This document shows positions 22,899 to 36,803 of a DNA stretch of 64,000 nt, one piece after another. The stretch is taken from the NCBI GenBank assembly GCA_035041965.1, contig JAPYMA010000383.1, positions 124,001-188,000 on the forward strand. The letters are read 5' to 3'. How positions within the stretch are numbered: position 1 is the stretch's first letter; every line of letters starts with the position of its first letter. This DNA is from Anisakis pegreffii (Eukaryota > Nematoda > Chromadorea > Rhabditida > Anisakidae). The position numbers and the translations under genes were made by a program. The notes beneath the pieces were generated by a model, which had not been told where the DNA came from, searched no databases, and worked only from the letters and a program-made list of their open reading frames with translations.

Positions 22899-24494
22899 AA
22901 GCTACCATGAATTTTGGATATTTATATTGTTAAAATATTATTGTTATTTTAACATTGTTATGTTTATCGTAATGATCGCAATTAGTGCATGAACTGATTT
23001 TCATTTCTGATGCTTTTGGTGATCTCTCTTTGTTTGATGTTGTGATCATATAGTGGTTGGATTTTGTTCGTTACGTTTTTGTGGTATTGTAATCGGGGAA
23101 TGTTGAAATTTCGTTCGAAATTTTGGTAGAAAGAAAAGCGGAAGAAATGAATACCGGGCTATGAGATGGTTCATGCATGACATATAATTTGGTCCTCCAG
23201 TTTCATCGTTTTATTCTCACATACATTTCGTGGAGTCGCTTCCCCCATTTCTGATAATTGCAGTTTGTTTTGTTCCGAAAGAGACTCTTGCGGGGAGTTG
23301 AATACCCGATGGTGTCTACATTAAGAAGCAGTTTATTCCACTTACTGAGTGATCACCGAAACTTATTTATCAAATTGATCTGTTAATCTCTTCTCCATGG
23401 AATCTTATTGGGGAAATACTTTATTTTGAAGTACCAAATGCGATGATTAGAGCACAATTGACATCCCATCTATTTATATGTTGTTGTGTTATGAAAGACT
23501 GTTTGTTTTGTCTTTTTTGGTTGTTTTAGTTGAAATTTGATTAATTCAAGTTCATGTTTTCTTTGATGATAGCTTGATTCCCTGTTAAGAAAGATTGTGT
23601 TCATTTATTCGTTCTTCTTTTTCCAATTACAATTTGATTCGTAATCGTGAAAAACCTCACATGAGAATGAGTCAAGTAATTATCACTAAGTAATCGAGTA
23701 GGGATATGAATTTCGAGTGATTGCAGCCGGTCATTTTCGTGCAGTCAAATGGTGTTGTTCATTGTGTGAATCTCATGAAAAGCATCCATGCACGAAACAA
23801 TACTTTCGTTTCTTTCATGCTTTTTCTATCTGTTCTCTTTTTTTGATTTTTTTTTGTCAAAATAGTCATCACGGCAACATTTCATCGTGAATTCGCTTTT
23901 GATTTTGGTTGTCGTTACTTCACGTGAAATGGAATAGGGAATTTTGTAATAACTTTTGTTGTACAATTAACTGATTTCAAAGTAACAGTTGATCATCCTA
24001 TCCATCTTCATGAAATGAATGTCGTGAAGTTTCACCTGTTTTGCAAGCGGTTCGAAGGAGATCAATGCAAAGAATCAATCAAAGTGGTTGAATGGAACCT
24101 CTCTTGTTCCGGATTGATTTTGATAATAATAGTGATAATCATTCAATGATTTAATAGTAACCGTGATTAGTTGATGGTGATACAGTGCTGATAATCAGTT
24201 TAGTGAATTTGACAGATGAATAACGAATGCAGTTGGTCGGTTCTGTAAAATTGTGTTCTCAATGAAGATATTGATGCTCAATGCGTAATTGTTGATTTTA
24301 ATGTCGCTTTTTCTCAAGCATACTTCATTTCGTATAATAACAGTAATAATAATCGAACGTTGAAACATTAATAATTAAATGTTGATGCGAAATTTTGTGT
24401 TTATCCGTTGTTTGTTTTGTATGCGTTGTTTGTATGTATGCGTATAGAGGACGGGTGTCCCGTTTTGTTATTTTTCAGTGATGATTTTTATCAG

Positions 24495-24600
24495 AGGCGA
24501 GTAATAGCATGCTATTCGCTAATTAAAGAATAGCGTGCGGGATAGCTAGTGCGCTAGTAGCGCAATGGTTACTCGGCCATTTCGTTCGTTAGCGAATTGC
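24495..24600. repeat. cluster of nested inverted repeats
   Basis: Contains the perfect palindrome AATAGCATGCTATT, a GCTATTC/GAATAGC stem, an outer CGAGTAA/TTACTCG pair and ATTCGCTAA/TTAGCGAAT arms. It is more GC-rich than its surroundings. It may be a small foldback element; no clear target duplication seen. Confidence 0.5.
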
Positions 24601-26873
24601 ACGGTATTACCCATCTTTGATTTTTACATTCTTGTGAAATGATTATATGCACATTTTTCAGTTGAATTTCATTTGATTTGTTTTTTTCAGAATTTCAAAT
24701 TATTCTCTGCAGTTTTCCTCCTTCTGTTGGGACTTGCTTAGTTGATGCCGAAATTCGGCTTACGATTCGTTAATTTGAAAATGTCGTGTTATTGATAGAG
24801 TTGTTGCTGCTGCTTAAAATATTCATAGTGAATTTGTTGAATTGTTGAATAGTTTGTAAATATACATATATTTATATTTATAATGTGATTATGTTATAAT
24901 ATATATGTATATATATATAGTTGATTACTTCATCTTATAAATCTGATGAATGGTATTTGCTTTTTCTTTGGAGTGGATCGATGATCTTACGGTATTTCAT
25001 AGGTGAATATATGAATGGAGTTCATAATGTTATATCCATGATGCATTTCTACATTGTGCTTACGAATTATTTGGTACTGACCGGTCGTTGGAGTAGTCTG
25101 TGAGTGACTTTCGTTGCATGTTAATGGACAGAAGCTTGGTCAAATGTCGAGCTTTGCTAGTCGTACTTTTTCGTGCAATAGTGGAGTTCAGTTAATCTTA
25201 GAGAGTTGCCATCCACCTCCATTCAGTTATCATTTCATGTTTAGTACAGATTCTACCAAATTGCTAATTTAGTTTAATCTCTCATTCGTTCTATTGCAAA
25301 AAGTTTTTCTCTGCAAGCACACCAGTATGATTAGAATAAAATGTTTCAATTTTTAAAAATCTGTTGTGTGAAGTCTAATTTCATTTGACTATTCATCTGT
25401 CTTGTGCATGGAAGATATTCATCCGTACGGATTGAGTTTAGATATGTCGTCGGGCAACGATAACCAATTGTGATATGTTTTGTCTTTCAGCAGGAAAATC
25501 TTTTCAAAACATGTTTTCTTACTCTCAGATTATCAGTTCATTCATTTAGCATGATCGCAACTTAACTCTCTCATGAGCTTCTAATTTCACTTCTATAAGA
25601 TCATTCAACATTATACGAAATATACACTCTTGTTCTCATTATCATCAAGTTGCACTTCCCAATTCTCGAGTAACCTTCATCGATATGACATGCTTCTCAA
25701 TCAAGGTAGTAGTGAATGAAAATTTGCGATATTCGTGCAATGGTACTGGTGATCGCGGAGAGGAGTTAACTTGTAATTGGGTTATTGTAATTGTTATTTG
25801 AAATTGCAGTGTTGTGAATTCAATAAATGTTTCTTCATTCTCATTATTACTGCTCGTATCGTTCTTATTGATAGCATTTCTCGTTGGAGTGTTATATGAT
25901 TGTTGTTCGTTTTTGGAACGACTCTTTAATTACCTGACCTGCATACATCTAACTGAATTAGTGTCAACTCATTGGGTGATTGCTCATACTCAGTGATTAC
26001 TAAATTCGATCGGTTTTTCGTCTTCTTCAATAGTAATTCATTACTTTCGAATGTTCCGTATTTTTAGAGTTTTATTTTCTTCGTTGTATTCATAGGATTC
26101 ATTGTGTTCATTTGTTATAAATATGTTTGTATGTGTTTGATGCTTTAGTTATTTGATTATATATTCCCAGTTTCCATCATCGTAATTTCTTGATTTCTCA
26201 TTATAGCACTCGTTGCTATCGCTAATAAAAATGTGGGGTTTTTAAAGTGTTTTCGATATTTTTCATTGAAATCCGTTTGCGCTCATGCACTTTCTATCCT
26301 TATCCATGTCCACCAGATATTCTTCATGACTTATCAGTTCATAACCTCTTGTAGCAATAGAAATGTCAATCGCATCGGTCGACTCAAAATATGACACCAC
26401 ATTGACTTATTGAGTATCTTATTGTTTGCTTCCGTTCCATTTCTCGAGTTCAATTTTTTATCACTCAGTAGTATTGTATTGTTCATTTATTCATTCATTT
26501 TCAACGGTCACTGCTACAGCACACAAATGAATTTGGTTGTAAATTTATTTGTTATTCACGTTTTATGATTGTGAACATTTCGCTGCTTTCGCTGATGTTC
26601 ATTTCATTGATGAGTGTTCCATAAAATAAACAAACTTTTCAATTGTCATGCTCTCAATTTTTCATTCAAATTCACTGATCATACTTGCTTGATCACACCA
26701 AAATCGTGTACATATTTTTATTTTATCATCATCATTTGATCAATGCTCTCTTCGAGTGCATTTTCAGGGAAACATTTCTTCGTCGCTGATTTCTTTGGAA
26801 ATTTCCTTGGGAGACTTTCGTCCGCGTTGTGCGATGATTCAAAATTTTCACTGTGTCGTTTCTGAGGCAGAAT

Positions 26874-26884
26874 TTTCTTTGCAG
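26874..26884 (+). promoter_or_regulatory. candidate 3' splice (trans-splice) acceptor before the NELF-E start
   Basis: TTTCTTTGCAG ends about 20 bases before the NELF-E ATG. In nematodes such a site just upstream of a start is often a spliced-leader acceptor; a normal upstream exon is the alternative. Confidence 0.35.
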
Positions 26885-26904
26885 GGTTGGAAAATTGAAT
26901 CGGA

Positions 26905-29900
26905 ATGAGGGGAGATACTGCAATCAATTTTCCGACATCGTTGAGTGCTGAAGAGAAGCATTTGAAGGAGATGTTCGATAAGTTCAAAACCATTGTGAGT
27001 GTAGTTGATCACGTCGAGTATCGTAGACTGTGTATTCAAAGATTTATTTGAGAAATGCCCATGCATAAAGATGTTCATTCACAGGATTCAGTCTGATATA
27101 CTTTGAGTTTGGATCAAACCAAAAAATTAATGCTCGATGATGAATTATAGCGAAAGACCGTAGCAGCCGCATTACGAGGAAGCGCAAGTGCAAGCAGTGG
27201 AGATGCGTCAAAGAATGAACGTAACAATGCCAAACGAAGTATTCATTAACCCTGTTAATATATATCATTACCATTACTGTTCATCAGCATTCTGCTCATT
27301 TTCTCTCAATAATCCATCAAAACATTTCGAGGCATTCAACAAGCTGAAGAGGTGACTGAAGAAGTGAAACGAAAAGTAATGTCGGGAGCGATTAATTTGA
27401 AGAAAGCGGACGAGAAGAGTACTTTCAAACGCACAAAAGTTGTTCCGAAACGAAGAGTTCGTTCATTCTCTCATCTCCTCGAATACTTCCACTGACTGAC
27501 AAAAGTGTGCAATTCAATGAAAAATTACAATTTCTTGAAAAAGATTTGCTGATTGCGAAAAATGAAATTTTATTAGGAACCACGAATGGAAAGTGATTTT
27601 CTGAAGAAATTTTTTAAATTGCTCCAATCGACTTCTACCAAGTTTCATGCAGGAGAGTAGAATTTTAGCACATATAACCAGTACAACAATATTGTACAAA
27701 TATTGCTCTCATCAAAGTTTTATTGTATTATGTTTTACAGGCAAGTGAATCGAATAAATTGAGACTGGATACGTCCGATACGGTAATATAAGTGAATATT
27801 ACTCATCGTTTAGTTGTAAGAAGAATAAATGAGTTTGGTTTAATTGAAATTTTTGTACGAGTGTTGAAATAAATCGCAAACGTTTGTGGAGTTAATCACC
27901 CGTTTTCTCTTTAGTTTGTGACATGTGTGCAGGAGTCTTTTGTCGAATTTGTGCAAAAATTCTTAAGTTCTTCTGTTTTGAAGTGTTTAAACTTTTAGAT
28001 ATGATTCATAATTTAGTTAAAAATGCCACCAAAAAATTGTTCCGTTTCAAGGGCAACAGCAGTGGAAATGAGCTCTTATCACCAACTGGATTATCGCTCT
28101 CGTCGCCACCTCTTTCAGGATCATCACCATTCGATCAGCGTGATCAGCTAACACCACAAGTGAACAAGGTGGCAGTTAGTTGACTTTGGGGTTGATGATA
28201 AAATCAAGGGTGATAATAACATTGATCTTAATAATGTTCAGATATCACTGATGGTAATCACAATGGTAACGGTAAATATAACACAGCGAAATGATTCTTT
28301 CGATCAGAATTGATGTCAAATTTGGAGTCATGGCGTAAGTACTTTCAATAATTGCAGGGTCCAACGTTGTACGTACGAGGTTTCGATTTAGTCGGCGACT
28401 CACTACAAAAGGCTTTCGAGAAGCATGGAACAATAACGCGTGTTTTTGTTGAAGAACGGAAAAGGTGATTGTTGTTCGGATGAAACAATCATCTGTTTCT
28501 TACGCATGAATTTTTAGTGTGATCCTAAGTTTTTTTTTGAAGTGTGCACTCGAAAAGCAACGAAGAACCAATTGATCAAAACTGAATTCATATCAAATTT
28601 ACTATTGCGTGGGGAGGAAAATGGAATTTACAAACATTTCGCACATGAAAAAAAGCAATTGTACAAACTGAGACGAGGTAAAATAATGAAGTGTAACAAA
28701 TAAGCACAAAAATATACTGATTGGTTTCTCTGAGAGTAGTTGTGCAGTGTTAAAAGAGTTACTGATCGAATAGATCATGTCTTTGGTGTGTGATACTCAA
28801 CTATAGAATCAAGTGATCAAAATGAGATCATTTCTGTATTCAGTTATTCATTTTCGGCGTAATATTGAAATCTTTTTCTTGTCACAATACCGATTGCATT
28901 TTAACCTTACGGATCGGAAATTTTTCAGAAGTGCTTTCATAACATTCTCAACTACAGAAGAAGCTGAAGTTGCATTGAAGGATGTGAGTTGATTTGGAAT
29001 CATTCATTATATTCTGCTTGGGACATATAAGCTTTCGTTTTACTGATAATGGTTATAAAAAGTAATATCACGAATAAAGGCAATAGTATTGACCAAAATA
29101 CTGATACTATTAAAAAACACTATCGTCAATAACAGCGTAAATATTTGCGTATGTCGTTAACAACGATTCGAACTCTATGTGCAGTTTCAGATGTATGAGC
29201 AGTGACTGAATTTATAACATTTCAGATGGATGGTTACATGCTTAATGGTATAACACTACATGTTTCATTTGCACGTCGTCAAAATCAGACGACACGTATT
29301 GCTGGTGGTGCAGGTGCCGTGGATCACGTAGTAACGGGCAGTCGGGGAGGGCAGGGCATGGGTCGCGGTGGTGGGCATAACTTCGGACGTGGTTTCTTTC
29401 GGGGTCGACGATTCACTTGTGATCAGCAGCCACTAGGCTTGCTCGGTAACGTTGGTCATCATCATTCACGTCGTTCCGAGCAGTTCACTGAAAGTGGCAA
29501 TAAACAACCGATAGAACTTATCGCACAAGATGGTAATTTGGATAGCGACAATGCGAAGAGTGCGAAGAAATCATTCGATTCTTCTACTCGATCGCCTTCT
29601 AAAGATGACGGTGGAAATCGCTCGTCGAGATCGCCAAGCCAGGACCAAGAACCTGCAGATGCAACGACGAAGCCGAAGCATAGAAGCAGACCATATCAGT
29701 CTACAGATTCAGCTTTGAGTACAGGTAGCCACCAAAATACTCCAAATGATGGGCCATTAGGCGCTGGTCCAGCTCATAGACAAACAGCAGTGTCTACTGG
29801 CGGCCATAGCGGGAAACCGATGGCGAGAGGTGGTCGAGGCTCGCGAAGATTCGGTGCTGGCGCCCTTCGTGGAGGACGCGGCCGAGGAGCCACGGTCGGA

Positions 29901-31590
29901 GGAGCTGGCTCTGGAGCACCTCTACCAAATTTGGCGCCGTGGCAGAAACGTCCGTCACAACAGTCACGATCGCCGAGCGTTGATCGGCGCTTTTCCAGAT
30001 CGCGAAGTGGCGGCTCACGCCGATCATCGAGATCACCGAGTAGCGCGGAAGAAGGTGAAACGAAGGACGATGAAGATGATACGAAGCCACCTGGGCCGAA
30101 ACGACGCGCCAAATCGCTTAACGAAGCGACGACAGCGGGAGGGAAGTTCACTCAGAAAAATGCGAATCCAAACCAAAAATCTCCACAACACGATTCTGCC
30201 AAAGCAGTGAAAACGAATGCGTCAAGATGTTCACCAGGTTCAGATCGTTCATCCAGATCTGCAAGCGAAGGCGAATCACAACTTCCAGAATCCGATCAAC
30301 AGCAGAAATCTAAGCAACAAAATCCGCAAAAGTTATCGGTTGATACTGATGGATTCGGAAGTTGCCAAGAGAGATTCCAAAGTCAGAATTCAACTAATAT
30401 GCGTCGTTTTGGTGGTCGGGGAGTACGAGCTGGTGCGTCGATGATGAAAGGAGACCGTGGACGAGGTGCGGCGGGACCAAGTGTTGCTGCGAGAGGAAGA
30501 AGACATTTTGGAATTCATGATGCGAATCAGTCTGGTAACCCAACACCGTATGGCTCCACTAAAACGGGAAGTGATCAATTGGAACAAATAATTGGATCAC
30601 CTCCTGGCTATACAAAAACACCGTCAGCTTTGCTCGCTTGGAGTCAAGCGGGTATGTTTTTCTGTCCTATTTCGATTTCAGCTTAGTTCCTATCTTTAAA
30701 TCCTCTGATATAAAAAATTTCGGAGTTCAAATGAATTCATTCATTTTCGGTGAGGAATGAGATCAATTTTTTTGCTAACGAAATAGTGCTGCAAAGTGAG
30801 TGAGCAAACAAACAGTTTCGTTTTGCGTTATGAAATCGATGTGGAATTTCATTATTCATGCTGGTTTATGATGAACAAAATTGAGTGATACTTAGTGAGT
30901 TTTACTCATAAGTAGCATTTATTTGTTGCTGTCTGATCGTCATTTGGTTTGTTTGTGTTCGGTGAATGTGTGCAATATTCGCTGAATAAGTGGTTGGGTA
31001 GACTTTATTTCGATCGTTGCGATGCTTTAATTTAATCGAATAAGTGCATTTTTGTTGTGAACGTAAGACGAAAGAAAGTCGCATTTCCTAATTACATTCC
31101 CCAATAAGTTGAATCATTGTTTACTAGAAAAACTTCTTCCTCTTTCTCGACACGAGTTTTCCAAATCTTCCTACATGATCATCAAGATTTCTGGGCTCGA
31201 ATATGCCACTTGTCTCCTAAATTCATTGAGATACAGATTTCGTCTAAATCATCAGTTACTTACGTTGACTGGTTGATATTGGCGCAGGTTTGTAACTTAA
31301 CACTTCTTGATGCGTGCACAACTTGAGTTTACGAGCATTAGATTATATTGACAATAGTTCCCTGTCGATTGCGAAATTGCAATGAAGTAACCGAGAACAA
31401 TTTCTTTCAAGTTTCGTCTGCTTCCAAACAACATCACCAGAAACAACAATCGTCTTCACCATCTGCCACATCTCCATCAACATCAAAAGAAACTGCTTCT
31501 CGCTCAGAATCCGAAACCAACGGGAAGCAGAAATCCGTCGTTCCAGATCGTGATTTGATCAACTACGGCGATAATGATCTATTTTCATGA
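26905..31590 (+). CDS. NELFE: negative elongation factor subunit E (NELF-E / RD protein homologue)
   Basis: Nine exons: 26905-26994, 27151-27238, 27332-27456, 27741-27782, 28052-28168, 28358-28464, 28929-28983, 29226-30651, 31412-31590; 742 residues. NELF with DSIF holds RNA polymerase II in promoter-proximal pause; NELF-E carries the RNA-binding RRM. Visible: N-terminal LSAEEKHLKEMFDKFK, the KRKVMSGAINLKKADEKSTFKR-type stretch matching the conserved AKQLVKSGAISAIKAETK region, then an RRM from about residue 155 (LYVRGF as RNP2, SAFITFS as RNP1, LNGITLHVSFARRQ as the last strand) and a C-terminus VVPDRDLINYGDNDLFS like the family end. The human RD-dipeptide tract is missing; instead a 475-residue exon after the RRM is full of RGG/GRG and SRSPS motifs. 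Exons 3-5 have alternative junctions; core exons are firm. Confidence 0.88.
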
Positions 31591-33521
31591 GTTTCTGCTA
31601 TCAGCTATCACTCTTCCTTACTTCAGATTGATTTATTCATTGAATACGCACCATTTTCACTTCAATAATTTGATTTTCGTAAATGGAATCAAAATTTTTC
31701 AAGAAATGCAAATTGCTCACTTTGTCGGTTAGTGTAAATGAGAGAGTGTGTTTCATTCAGTTCTTTGAATTCCAGCATTGTAACCTTTAGCTATTTCTAT
31801 GAAAAGAGTCATTGTTATTGACATATTTTTGGTTATGATCGCAACTGATTTTTTCTTGATCACGATTTATTTTGTCTTAAATTGATTCCGTGTTGTCCCA
31901 TTTTGTGTTTTGCCATAAAACCATCCTCGTGGCCTATCATTGTACAGAAAATGTTTTTGTTTTCCATTCGTTTTTCTCAATTTTGATAATTCGTAATAAT
32001 TATCTGGTTGTTATATTGTTCATTTGTTATGCATTAGGTTTAATTGTTCATTCGGTTGTTGTTGTTGTATATTGTTGCCGAAAGGTACGTTTTGATGAGT
32101 GGAACAGTTGTGAGGGAGACGAACAGTTTCGCAGTAAATACGAGCAAACATTTGCATTTTCGGTTCATATTCGAAATGCGTCGATGAGTGTTAAGTGCGA
32201 ACAGTTGGAGCACTTGAATGGGCAGTGCATGTCTTCTTGAGAGTCATCCATCTTGGATTATATGTGTTGTATGTATAATTAAATTGCGAATAAACAAGTT
32301 CCTCTCGTTGAAAGGTTCAATGATATGCGTTTCATTGTTTTCTATGCAGAATAAATCGAAATCACAGAATAAGCTAAAATGAAAGCGATATTCCCTGTTA
32401 ATATTCAAAGTTTTCGAAGGTTTCAGGTTGGATTCGGAATCATTTCCAAGCTCATCAGTTCTCACTCGAATCGTAGTACTATAGAAGGGAATGAAATGAT
32501 TTGTTTTGGCTCAGACAGCTGAAATGATCGATCTGTACTGCTAAAAAATAAATCGAAATTGTTTTGATTTGAAAGTGTCTTCTGGAAATTTTGTATAATA
32601 TAAGATGCTTTCATGAAATCACATGGTCACTGTTAGCAAATAATAACCTTGGAACCAGTTGCTTGAAGTGTTTTCGTTCATTTGGTCTCTGAAAATATTA
32701 AACTATCGAAAAAACATCCAGAGTAATGCTTTAAAACTTTTTCGATGGATAATTCCGTGTGAGAATAAGTTATGCTCTCAATTTGAGTTTTTTTTTCTGA
32801 AGAATTATGCAGAATAATGACTATACCCCAGAGAATTAAACAGTAAAATTGTACCGCACAATACATAACCTGAAATCCCCAATATATGATCTCAAGGTAT
32901 GTTGTTGAGCAAACACTTGTGGAATTTCCTTATTAATATAAAAGAAACAGTTTTAAACTGCCCAGTTTCTGTTGATCACACGATACAATACGTTACACAA
33001 TACATTTCAACAAAATATCATTTTATGAGCGATTCAAATAAAATTCCAACTTAAATGTTGTTTACATGTGAAGATGGCATTGAAAAATTGTGAGTTTCGT
33101 TGAATTTAGTCGTTTGAAATGTTTGCTGCTTTGTCTGGTGTTATTTCATCGCGTTTGTTTTGTAAGTTTTCATGATTACCTGTGAAAACATAAAAGTAAC
33201 CATGTTGAACTCATTTGCTTTGTGAAAATTCGAATCATTTGTTTCCGCTTCATTTTGCAACTTTACTCATCTCAAAATCATCATTCCTCCATTCTCACTT
33301 TCTAATGCATTCCATTTTCAACTCACTTCACAACTAAAACTGAAAATCCTTAGCCAAAATAACTTCGACGTTGATCTTTCATGAGCTGTCGTCTACCGCA
33401 GTCTAACTGGGAAAAGCAAAAGGTTATCACTCAAGTTTAAGAGACTGTGAAAAATCCGAACATATATGGATTTTGTGACACAAAATCAAGTCTAAATCAA
33501 AGTGTTAACCCTATATCTTAC
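31591..33521. other. intergenic
   Basis: No supported gene. A few short hydrophobic frames near 31890-32240 lack homology or consistent splice context. Confidence 0.4.
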
Positions 33522-36451
33522 TGAGAAATGATGAGCGAATAGAACAAATTCTGCAACATCACTGTTGTATACGATTTCAACTTTTCGAGATGTCCTTGCA
33601 TCTTTATTCATTGATGTGCCTCTTGGTACGTAGTAGATGGGCGAAGGTATCCGATGACCTTCGTTTATCATTGATGCCTGCATATATATCAAACAGTGAA
33701 TGACGGATAGGTGTGAAATCAACAAACTAACTATGCATCTGGTGGACGGACTTATTCTATGCAATCATCAATTCATATCCACATCTACATTTATACCGCT
33801 TGCATTATTTCTCTATCGAATCAGTTTTTATTATGAATCAGTACTTCAGTCCAGTTGGCTTGGATCAGCTGAGAATATTCGAAAGTCCTATGTGTTATAT
33901 GCGCTTCCCATTTATTTCATGATATCTTTAGCTTATTCTTAAGCTGATTGATAATATTCATTTGGTTTTAAAATGGACTTTTCCCATGTTCCCTTTCCAT
34001 TATTCTGGAATCCCTTCGAGTTTGATTTTCAAATGTCCATTATATCCACCAAAATGAATGATGTCAATGATGAGTAATATGATCATTTGAACTGCGGAGT
34101 GTTCGCTTCGTTAACATCTTGAACGCTTCAAAGTTGGATTAGACTGTTGATATCCTCAAATGTAACCATATTTGACAAGGAAATGCTCATTGCTTAATAA
34201 TTTGATTGTATGCGTTCATTATGATTGTCTTGAAATTAGAATATTGATTACAAGCATGAAAATTCCAAAGAAACATTCTTGTAGTGATGCAAACGTGTAG
34301 AACTCATGTTCGACAGCTGAGCTTTTATATGGGCTCCTTTATATTGCGAAAAAGGCACAGGAATATTGAAATTTTGCTCGAATGGCATTGAAAAATGATG
34401 GATACTGTAGCACTGAAACGAATTTTATCAATTTGTGAAAACACAAAAAAACTCCTTTCTCAGATCATTTTCAATGATAATCTAACGGAATTATACATTA
34501 ATACAGTGTGATTGATGTAAGGTCATATGAGCGTTGAAAAATTTTCATTGAATTTTTAAACCGCGATGGAAATTTTGAGCAGAGTAGTGGCTGACGATAT
34601 GAGAGAGAAAATATCGATGAGAAGAAATATTTGTGTTGTGAAAAATATTCCAACGAATGTACGATTAAGGAAGTAGGATAAAATCACTCATTTAAAAAGA
34701 TTATGAACATTAATCGTGAAGGTTGCCTTGAAATCAAACTCTAGATGTCCTGGATTCTCATCTCACAGTTAATTAAATTTAACCTGTTATCATTATACCT
34801 AATTTTTGGACTGAAACCATCATCTCTTTTCTCAAATGTTCTCCTCAAGACTTTCCCAAGTTTCTCATTTCTTTTTCAAGATTTTCATATTCTTCGTCAT
34901 CAAGATGATTCAGATGTATCATCAGAAGTTCGATTTCATGGGTGGGAGCATTGGATTGATGCGAAACAAATGTGTTTTAGAATGAAGCTGATTGCGGATT
35001 TGTTTGTGTTGCTTGAATGAAACCACAATGAATATGAACAAATATGTCACATCGTTGGGGCATTACGAATCACTTTTTAGAAGTGAATTGATGCTTTATG
35101 GAACGCCAAGGTTATTGTCAAGTTAATTGCAACGAAATGCTTTTAGAACCCGAATATGCTGAAATTTATCCAACTTATTGCAATGATTGTACACATCGCT
35201 CAAAATTTATTCGTTTCGTCTATCAAAATCCTCTTCTATTACAACAATTTCATCTTATTGCTCTCTTAAATACGTATGGTAATCGTCATCATTTTTGCAT
35301 CGTTCTTCATCTCAGAAATCTTTCTTTGACGGTAAAATCAATTTGATGTTTTCAAGAAATCATTAGGAATCGTTTTGTATCAAATCAACGACGACTTCAT
35401 TTGTTGCTGCTACCTATTTTTACGTGAACACATTCGAATAGCTTCATCCCGTTGTCCTCCGCTTCAAAACAGATACGTATTTGTTTCGATCACTCCTATT
35501 TATACTCTTAGAGACATCGCTACAAAACATACTGATAATATTCAAAACAGAGCTGATAATGGTGATAACAGCACAGTAACGTTTCATCGTTTCAGACAAA
35601 TTTCCATTTGTTGGTAACTGTGAATTGTCATGAGAAAAGTGTTGATTCTAGATGAACACGAATCAGTCTTTCTTCATTCGAAAGCAATGATCAACTTGTC
35701 AATACTTCAGAAAAGTTGAAATTAAGGCAATGTGAAGCGTTTTATCGCTCTCAATTTTACTTCTCAATGTTATGGAATATTTTTTGAAAGCATCACTCAT
35801 TTGTTACTCACTGCTCATCAAAATCCTGATTTTGTTGATAGGACGACGTAAAAACAAGTTCATTACAGTACCATTTTGTACAAAGCAACAACGATCGATC
35901 AGCAGATGAATGCGATTGAACTGAGACAAAAAGAAACGATGAAAACGAATAAAACCTCGCCAGCAATGTAATAATTTGATGAATTACTCTGTTTGTTATT
36001 TCAAAAACAAAACGAAAAATCGTCCATCGCATGCATACATGTAATGTTCGATTAGAAAACAATTTGTTTTTCAATTTGGAATGAAAAACTGTTACATGCC
36101 TGATTGCAAATACTTTCCGTCTGATTATCATGATGATTGAGTGTGGTGTTGTATCAGACTGTTGTGTATGATGATGATTACCCAACGATGTTTTGTGAAT
36201 GAATATAGCCATATCTATCTTTTGCGCACAAACTTTTGACCTCAACCGCTGCCGATGTCTGTCTCCGTTGCCCATGTATCGTCGTACCAGTCTGTTGTCA
36301 CAAAATTATCGCTGTAATCCATTGTTGACCTTGCTTTTAATTGCTTCTTCTCATTTTTCATGAAATAGTTTACTTCTTCCTCTCTAACGATTTTTACGCA
36401 CGCATTTCGAATTGCATTTAAATTTGAACTTGAGAAGCTTGAATGCATCAT
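33522..36451 (-). CDS. unrecognised spliced gene, at least three exons
   Basis: Exon a 36451-36247 begins ATG ATG directly after an in-frame TAA and encodes 68 residues ending ATETDIGS; it has a GT donor in phase 1. Exon b 35920-35812 starts after TCTCAG in the matching phase and encodes VQSHSSADRS through SSYQQNQDFDEQ, ending in CA|GTGAGT. A third clean exon, 33677-33522, lies between a TATGCAG acceptor and a TCA|GTAAGA donor and encodes 52 residues (GHRIPSPIYYVPRG, VEIVYNSDVAEFVLFAHHFS). Intervening and 3' exons were not resolved and the left limit is only the last exon found. No family recognised: the product is polar and acidic with aromatic clusters (TTDWYDDTW). That the three exons belong to one gene is inference from strand and order. 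Confidence 0.45.
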
Positions 36452-36803
36452 TTAATCCCTTTCCATTCAAAATCACTATGCAACTGCATAAATTTCATTC
36501 TCACTGTTCAGTTAGCTGTTCATTCCGAATACGATGAATTGGGTGGGTCAACTTCTTTTTGAGCAAAGTTCCATTGAGCAAAGTAATAATAATGCGGCGG
36601 ACACGAACATCCTGTTGCCTGTGATCCGCCTGTTTACAGCTTCCTCGGTGCCGAACAATTGGATACTAATCCTCTAAATCATCAATGTGACAATGAAATG
36701 ATTGATTCATGGAACTTTTGCTCGACTTTTCGGAACTGATCTTGATCTATAAAATCTCCGAACATTTCCAATGATCATATACCTCACAAGGATATCTCAA
36801 ACC

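Larger units (their letters stand above)
22899..26904. other. intergenic, 4 kb
   Basis: Carrier 3' UTR and NELF-E upstream region. I see no coding segment with homology or coherent splicing. It contains the foldback cluster at 24495-24600, listed separately. Confidence 0.45.

Noticed and set aside
24540..24612. tRNA-like A-box motif TAGCGCAATGGTTA
   Set aside because: No B box or cloverleaf could be drawn, so not called as a tRNA.
24921..25103. Plus-strand 60-residue hydrophobic frame
   Set aside because: No homology, no splice context, in an AT-rich intergenic region.
29774..30210. Antisense and shifted Arg/Pro-rich frames across the NELF-E repeat exon
   Set aside because: Shadows of the RGG/RS-coding exon, whose sense frame is open over its whole length.
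31890..32240. Plus-strand 116-residue frame with a hydrophobic N-terminus
   Set aside because: No family resemblance and composition typical of random T-rich sequence; not linked to neighbours by splice sites.
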